Source of the DNA: Rhodospirillaceae bacterium
GTDB taxonomy: Bacteria > Pseudomonadota > Alphaproteobacteria > MPNO01 > UBA2964
DNA length: 11,104 nt
NCBI GenBank assembly: GCA_002724505.1
Contig: PBOV01000032.1
Location: 7,135 to 18,238 of the forward strand
Reading direction: 5' to 3'
The position numbers and the translations under genes are program-made. Each line of letters opens with the position of its first letter. Position 1 is the stretch's first letter. This document shows positions 6,780 through 11,104 of the stretch, in pieces. The notes below the pieces were generated by a model. That model saw only the letters and a list, made by a program, of their open reading frames with translations. It had not been told where the DNA came from and did not search any database.

Positions 6780-6936
6780 AACTTGTCACGCTATAAAACT
6801 TATGTTTTTTCCATAGTGGTATTATCTTTGGCGTATGGTCGCTTTTAGAGCTTTTTTAGATTGAACATTACGCCTCCACTAAAAGTAACTAGAAGGGTCC
6901 ACTATTTTATTATTTGAATAGGATTAAAGAAAAGTA
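6780..6936 (+). other. Leader/intergenic region of the cupin gene with several complementary segments
   Basis: No gene is seen in these 157 bases. It holds several short perfect complements: ATAGTGG (6813-6819) can pair with CCACTAT (6899-6905) and, by six bases, with CCACTA (6876-6881); GGCGTA (6830-6835) with TACGCC (6869-6874); CTTTTAG (6842-6848) with CTAAAAG (6879-6885). Some of these pairings exclude each other. This may be a folded mRNA leader or coincidence in AT-rich DNA. Confidence 0.25.
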
Positions 6937-7311
6937 ATGGCGTTAATTGAAAAAGTCGAACACCACGAAGTTATAGATCTTGCTGAGTTTTCCAGAGAAG
7001 ACTTTATCCGTAAGCCTCTTATTCAATCTAAGGGTATCGTATGTGATTTTGTCTGTTTCGAACCTGGGCAGGCGGCTGATATGCATAAACACCCGGTACA
7101 GGATGAAATATTTTATGTTGTAGATGGTAAAGGCCTCATAATCTTTGAAGACCGTGACGATATATCGGTTAAAACCGGTAGTGTAGTTTTTATTCCCTCT
7201 GGTCTCGTGCACGGCGTAAAGACTATTCCTACCGAACGCCTTATCCTTATGTTAACAAAGGGGCCGGGGATTACCGCGAAGACAGCAAGAGCGTTTATGC
7301 ATGGCGAGTAA
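6937..7311 (+). CDS. Small single-domain cupin protein
   Basis: 124-residue monocupin. Cupin motif 1 is seen as HKHPVQDEIFYVVDGKG with ligands His50, His52 and Glu57, and motif 2 as GSVVFIPSGLVHGV with His92, so all four metal-binding positions of the cupin barrel are present. Metal binding (Fe, Mn, Ni or Zn) is likely. Its activity cannot be told from sequence: single cupins include isomerases, dioxygenases and ligand sensors. It is cytoplasmic by lack of a signal peptide. The start follows a purine-rich leader with AGGA about 14 bases and AAAGAAAAG about 3 bases upstream. It lies downstream of the AhpD-like gene; cotranscription is possible, but the 157-base gap has room for its own promoter or a structured leader. 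Confidence 0.87.
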   Translation: MALIEKVEHHEVIDLAEFSREDFIRKPLIQSKGIVCDFVCFEPGQAADMHKHPVQDEIFYVVDGKGLIIFEDRDDISVKTGSVVFIPSGLVHGVKTIPTERLILMLTKGPGITAKTARAFMHGE

Positions 7312-7498
7312 TTGATCAATTCACAAATCCCCACAACGCATCCACTCAAGTCTAAAAACAAAGAAGTCAGAATTCAGTAAAACACGTCACTTAGTCGATG
7401 CAATTCTTCATATACGTTTTTACTACGTAAAACCTATATCTTCTGCTCAGTTAACGCCCGGAATAATAAGCCAAACAGAGAAAAACCACCGGCATCAT

Positions 7499-8017
7499 TT
7501 AGCGTAAATTATTTGGAGGACTTAAATTTCCGAATTTATCAGATCCTGGTTGCTGGGGCATTTTTGGGCTCCCTATACTATCTGCATAATTAACAGACAC
7601 CACAACCGATGTGTTTCGCGCCGATAGAAAGTTTTGACCTTGAAGAAATGACAAACGACTTATCTCTACTGTTGCAACCCTATTATCCCTCCCAAAAACA
7701 AGAAAAATGCTTGAAGACACAGTAGAAGATTTCATTTCCCAACCTGAAGCGGGAACAACCTCTGCATAGAACTTTAATAACTCTGGGGGTGATTTTGTAT
7801 CAAGGAAACGAACCTTACCAGACCACCTCTCGCCCGCACCCAATATAACTGTCTCGTTCTCTACAATTTTGGAAGTTTTTGGGAAGGGAAAGTCATAAAG
7901 CGCATATTCAATTAATAATTTTGTATCGTCCTGAGTTCTTGAGTTGTAAGTGGTACAACTTGCCAGCGGGCCGACAGTGAATAAAAGCAGAACGACAATA
8001 CGCCAAAATATTTTCAT
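7499..8017 (-). CDS. Conserved hypothetical lipoprotein
   Basis: 172-residue predicted lipoprotein of unknown function. The N-terminus MKIFWRIVVLLLFTVGPLASC has a basic start, a hydrophobic core and a lipobox LASC with the lipidated Cys21. Thr at +2 (not Asp) favours outer-membrane sorting. The body contains a segment resembling a recurring proteobacterial pattern: a short PFPKTS entry, then ILGAGERWSGKV (about 59-70), a PPELLKFYAEVVPASGW helix (about 77-93) and a strand ending VATVEIS. The C-terminal 30 residues are rich in Pro, Ser and Asn and probably disordered. Initiation is supported by GAGGGGAA a few bases upstream of the ATG. The GST gene lies 50 bases upstream on the same strand, so the two may be cotranscribed. 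I cannot assign a named family. Confidence 0.8.
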   Translation of the reverse strand: MKIFWRIVVLLLFTVGPLASCTTYNSRTQDDTKLLIEYALYDFPFPKTSKIVENETVILGAGERWSGKVRFLDTKSPPELLKFYAEVVPASGWEMKSSTVSSSIFLVFGRDNRVATVEISRLSFLQGQNFLSARNTSVVVSVNYADSIGSPKMPQQPGSDKFGNLSPPNNLR

Positions 8018-8067
8018 ATGTTCCCCTCAAAACGTAATTCATCATAGATACCACAAAAAATAACAAA

Positions 8068-8970
8068 TCACCCAAACCAAAATTTTCTATGTTTAATTTT
8101 TTTAAGGTCAGACATTCCCCATATTCTTGAACCCATCCGTACAGCAGAGTCATCTGGTTCTCTGCCGATGGACTCCAACGCATCTTGAAACCTTCCCCAC
8201 GTGCCAAGTGCGTTACTTCTGTCCCTATCATAGCGATGGCGTGTTTGATTTTCGTGTTTTGTAAAAACCTCTGTGAAAGAAGGGCGCTCTTTAATTCGTT
8301 CATACCACGCCTCTACTTTAGGGCAATCCTTCGACCAAAGTTCTTCACACCCAAGTAGCCAAAGCCGGTGAACATATGGTGTCAACGCAGCATCGGCTAA
8401 CGAATAACGATCCCCAGCAAGGTATGGACCCAGTTCCAGTGCTGCTTCTAAATCTCTAATCATAGTTTCAAGAAAACCACAGGCGCAACGCCCCTCATCC
8501 GAAGACAAACCTAACAGGACCGATCGCCGACGCTGCTCTCGCCGCTTTGGCTCTGGTATATCACTAAAGGAATTAAGACGAATCTTCGCTGCTTCGGTCA
8601 GCTCGCCATCGTCCCCCCGAGAAGCTTCAGAAAAGGAAACAAAAGCGATTGCGCTGTGATATTTTTCATCTAGGTCCTTCAATAGCAGGTCCAGGCGCAT
8701 CGCATCGAGGGGATCGCTAGGAGTCAGAGGTGGGTCGGGAAACCGTCGGTCAAGATAACGCATGATTACACTAGATTCCACCAAGACCATTCCATCATGC
8801 AGAAGGGTAGGAACCATCCCGTCCCGGTTTATTGCGATGTATTCCTCTGTGAGGTTCTGGTGCTTGTGAACGTTGACCTCACGTTGAAATAACTCTAGAC
8901 CCTTTTCCACCGCCGTCAGGTGCACTTTGCAGCAGCAAGTTGACGTTGGGCCTCCCAAAAGTTCAAGCAT
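8068..8970 (-). CDS. Glutathione S-transferase family protein (long form)
   Basis: 300-residue GST-like protein with an N-terminal thioredoxin-like domain and a C-terminal helical domain. The glutathione-site landmarks are PTSTCCCKV (8-16), where Ser10 or one of Cys12-14 would occupy the catalytic place, the cis-proline in MVPTLL (Pro54) and the ESS box (65-67) that binds the glutathione gamma-glutamyl group. The C-domain has the SLADAALTPY folding box (about 190-199) with Asp193. The length exceeds the common 200-230 residues because of a basic insertion (IPEPKRREQRRRS, about 139-150) and a C-terminal tail of about 60 residues (from 241). Such insertions are known in one bacterial GST subgroup, so this is unlikely to be a fusion. 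The start has AGGAAAAG upstream. It lies between the aldolase/SDR (103-base gap) and the lipoprotein, all on the minus strand. The substrate is unknown. Confidence 0.87.
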   Translation of the reverse strand: MLELLGGPTSTCCCKVHLTAVEKGLELFQREVNVHKHQNLTEEYIAINRDGMVPTLLHDGMVLVESSVIMRYLDRRFPDPPLTPSDPLDAMRLDLLLKDLDEKYHSAIAFVSFSEASRGDDGELTEAAKIRLNSFSDIPEPKRREQRRRSVLLGLSSDEGRCACGFLETMIRDLEAALELGPYLAGDRYSLADAALTPYVHRLWLLGCEELWSKDCPKVEAWYERIKERPSFTEVFTKHENQTRHRYDRDRSNALGTWGRFQDALESIGREPDDSAVRMGSRIWGMSDLKKIKHRKFWFG

Positions 8971-9073
8971 TGATTCTTTTCCTGCTTTATAGATAGTAAC
9001 TAATATGCCGGAACAGCTCTTTCAAATGCTGAAATAAGTATTAAGAGAGAGTAAAAAAACTGTTATTTTTTTG

Positions 9074-11104
9074 TTATCTTAATGAAGCTTCGATGTTCCC
9101 ACCATCAACCGTCATAACGTGTCCAGTTGTTCTGACATTTAAAGCCAAATCTAAGAATGCTTTTGCAACGTGGTGAGCTTCAACTTCAGCTTCAAGCAAA
9201 TTACCCCTCATATACTCTTTCTCAGAGATTGATCTCGACATAGCACGAGCGCCAATAAATTCATCATTCACTATTCCTGACCGAATTCTATCTGCATTGA
9301 TTCCATTGACGCGAACACCATACTCCCCAAGTTCTAACGCCAGTTGTTTCACAAGAAACATCAGGGCTGCCTTAGGCAATCCATAAGCACCAAAATTCCG
9401 GCCGGGATTAACTGCTTGTTTCGAAATATTAAATAGCATTTGACCTTTATTTTCTTGTTTCAGAAACATCCGACCAACCCTACTAGCTAGCTGCCAATGA
9501 GCGAAAAAATTAATTTCAAAGCTCTCCCTTAATTTTTCGACACCCATTTCAAGCATCGCCCCCTGGGGCGCCGTTCCCGCATTTGAAACAAGAATATCTA
9601 ACACCCCAAATTCTTCTTGTACTTCTTCTAAGAGGAAGTTTATTTGTTCTTCATCCGTCAGATCAATGGATTTAATAGAGGTGTTCTTTCCAAAACCCAT
9701 ACTTGCATTTTCTAAATTTTTTGAATCCAAATCTACAGCGACGACTTCTGCTCCTGCTTTCTCAAACGCAAGGACAATAGCAGAACCAATTCCACCAGCA
9801 GCACCAGTGATCACGACAACTTTACCATGCAACGGTTTAGGTTTCTCTTTACCGAGCTTAGCTTGTTCCAAAGACCAATATTCCATATCAAAAAGATCTT
9901 TATCTTTGACAGGGAAAAAGCCACCCGATTGCTGCCCATCGCTAAGGACACTTATATTTTGCAAAGCAAGGTCCGTTATCAATCGGGCCTCATTCGAAGA
10001 CCGCCCTATTCCGATGAGCCCGATGTCCTCTACCCATACGTGCTTTGGCGTAGGATTAAGCATCACTTTTTCATCTTCAGATTTAGCCGACCAAGAACAA
10101 AAATAGCTGGAATAATCATCAACAAATTTTTGAATCGTCTTCTCGATTTGCCCAACCCCCTTTTCGTAAATCACACGTTTTAACACTAGCGGTTTAGGCT
10201 TAAGCCTTATGACATGGTCTGGTGTAGCTACTCCTTTATCAGTTATCCCATTTTTTATATGGCCATTGATTTGACTAATTATTTCTGGGGTATCGATAAA
10301 ATTAAATATAAAGGAGGGATTTTCCTCTTCTGAAACACGTCTAAGAGCCGCTTGCAAATTATCGACAAGAGATTGTTTAACTGCCTTTCCGGGCAAGGAA
10401 CTTTGAAAACGAGTCTTTTTGCGACGCGCTTCAATCCAATTTTCGACTATGTTTGTCTGTTCGATAACCCTTTCATAGGATATCTTCGCATCTGGACCCC
10501 ACGTAAAATGACCATGTTTTTCTAACAACAAGCCCTCAATATTTGGGTTTTTTTCGAAGATATCGGCCGCTAGTTTTGCCAGTTCAAAACCCGGCATCAC
10601 ATATGGCACGATACCTAATCTGTCATCGAACAGGTCTTCAACTATGGCCTTTGTATCAGGTAAATTTGCTAACACTAAAAATGGCGTTGAATGCGTGTGA
10701 TCTACAAATTTATGCGGCAAGAAGGCATGAAGTAATGTTTCTACTGATGGATTGGGTGCAGACTGATCAAGAAGGCTAGAACGCTGAACACTGACCATAT
10801 CTTCATCCGAAAGACAATCTAGCTTTCTTAATTTTAATAAAGAATTTAGTCTAACCGCAGGCAAACCAGGAGCTTCAATTGTGGCGAGATCCCATCCCGA
10901 TCCTTTCACGCACAGAACATCTGTTTTTTCACCAAAAATATCCCTTTGGGACGTCTTGCACGAGGTGTTACCGCCGCCATGCATTACAAGGTGAGGGTTT
11001 TTTCCTATCAGTTGTGAGGAGTAAACTCGATAGCCAATGTCTTCGTTGAACCCTTTTTCTAAATTTTCGTTTACGTATTCTTCGGCGACTTTTTTATTCC
11101 AGTT
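9074..11104 (-). CDS. Bifunctional class II aldolase/short-chain dehydrogenase, RhaD-like fusion (5' end missing)
   Basis: Fusion of an N-terminal class II aldolase/adducin domain with a C-terminal SDR, as in the RhaD-type rhamnulose-1-phosphate aldolase/lactaldehyde dehydrogenase. The frame stays open to the window edge and reads NWNKKVAEEYV... before HGGGNTS, so only a short N-terminal piece is missing; 676 residues are visible. Aldolase marks: HGGGNTS, VKGSGWDLATIE, the zinc-binding pair in DHTHSTPF and the third His region EKHGHFTWG. SDR marks: VVITGAAGGIGSA for the dinucleotide, SNAG, NISKQA and the catalytic YGLPK pair, closing with the family's NADRIRSG and VDGGNIEASLR. The expected role is cleavage of a phosphorylated deoxysugar (fucose/rhamnose type) with oxidation of the aldehyde, but in alphaproteobacteria paralogues may act on other sugars or polyols. 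No kinase or isomerase partner is visible; those could lie off the right edge. Confidence 0.93.
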   Translation of the reverse strand, partial: NWNKKVAEEYVNENLEKGFNEDIGYRVYSSQLIGKNPHLVMHGGGNTSCKTSQRDIFGEKTDVLCVKGSGWDLATIEAPGLPAVRLNSLLKLRKLDCLSDEDMVSVQRSSLLDQSAPNPSVETLLHAFLPHKFVDHTHSTPFLVLANLPDTKAIVEDLFDDRLGIVPYVMPGFELAKLAADIFEKNPNIEGLLLEKHGHFTWGPDAKISYERVIEQTNIVENWIEARRKKTRFQSSLPGKAVKQSLVDNLQAALRRVSEEENPSFIFNFIDTPEIISQINGHIKNGITDKGVATPDHVIRLKPKPLVLKRVIYEKGVGQIEKTIQKFVDDYSSYFCSWSAKSEDEKVMLNPTPKHVWVEDIGLIGIGRSSNEARLITDLALQNISVLSDGQQSGGFFPVKDKDLFDMEYWSLEQAKLGKEKPKPLHGKVVVITGAAGGIGSAIVLAFEKAGAEVVAVDLDSKNLENASMGFGKNTSIKSIDLTDEEQINFLLEEVQEEFGVLDILVSNAGTAPQGAMLEMGVEKLRESFEINFFAHWQLASRVGRMFLKQENKGQMLFNISKQAVNPGRNFGAYGLPKAALMFLVKQLALELGEYGVRVNGINADRIRSGIVNDEFIGARAMSRSISEKEYMRGNLLEAEVEAHHVAKAFLDLALNVRTTGHVMTVDGGNIEASLR

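Noticed and set aside
7418..7432. TTTTAC-TAC-GTAAAA palindrome between cupin and lipoprotein genes
   Set aside because: Short and AT-rich, lying between convergent genes; no promoter context supports an operator or terminator.
7908..8303. 131-codon minus-strand frame across the GST/lipoprotein junction
   Set aside because: It overlaps the ends of two supported genes in another frame and shows no domain.
9053..9072. Seven A, six bases (CTGTTA), seven T just after the aldolase/SDR stop, resembling a hairpin with a T-run on the minus strand
   Set aside because: The stem would be pure A:T with no GC, so it is too weak for a convincing intrinsic terminator.
9666..10183. Two overlapping open frames (146 and 118 codons) antisense to the aldolase/SDR
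   Set aside because: Shadow frames of a well-conserved gene, with no Shine-Dalgarno site or recognisable family.

Overview
This 11.1 kb window carries bacterial chromosomal DNA of low-to-moderate GC. It is densely packed, with short intergenic gaps (none above about 210 bases) and ordinary Shine-Dalgarno sites. The families present are common in proteobacteria: a ProV-type betaine ABC ATPase, a RhaD-like aldolase/dehydrogenase fusion, an MSMEG_1061-type flavoprotein, a GST of the longer subgroup and an AhpD-like protein. Together they suggest an alphaproteobacterium, possibly a marine or other free-living lineage. That placement is inferred from family recognition and base composition, not from a marker gene. 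I see no rRNA, tRNA, IS element, CRISPR array, phage gene or origin.

Layout. The left edge cuts into a glycine betaine/proline-type ABC transporter ATPase (+), followed by a bile acid:sodium symporter family protein (+). Next come an M19-like dipeptidase homologue (-) and a RidA-family protein (+), divergent across a 111-base spacer that holds a GC-rich 8-bp dyad. A PPOX-fold flavoprotein (-) and an extended SDR/epimerase (+) form a second divergent pair. A secreted YHYH-domain protein (-) and an AhpD/carboxymuconolactone decarboxylase-like protein (+) form a third, and a small cupin (+) follows. The right third is all on the minus strand, read from the right edge inward: a bifunctional class II aldolase/SDR fusion cut by the window end, a glutathione S-transferase, and a small unrecognised lipoprotein.

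How the genes relate. The middle of the window is not one operon: from 979 to 6342 the strand flips at every gene. The likely functional themes are small-molecule uptake (betaine ABC, BASS carrier), sugar or amino-compound metabolism (aldolase/SDR, epimerase, M19 homologue, RidA) and redox or thiol housekeeping (AhpD-like, PPOX, GST, cupin). The most interesting unit is the M19-like/RidA divergent pair. The M19 homologue keeps the fold's two histidines and the late aspartate but has lost the HxD and Glu metal ligands, so it is unlikely to be a standard dinuclear-zinc dipeptidase. The RidA partner keeps the catalytic arginine but has Met where E. coli RidA has Glu120. I did not find a clearly new multi-gene system; the best leads are this pair and the inverted repeats in the divergent spacers.
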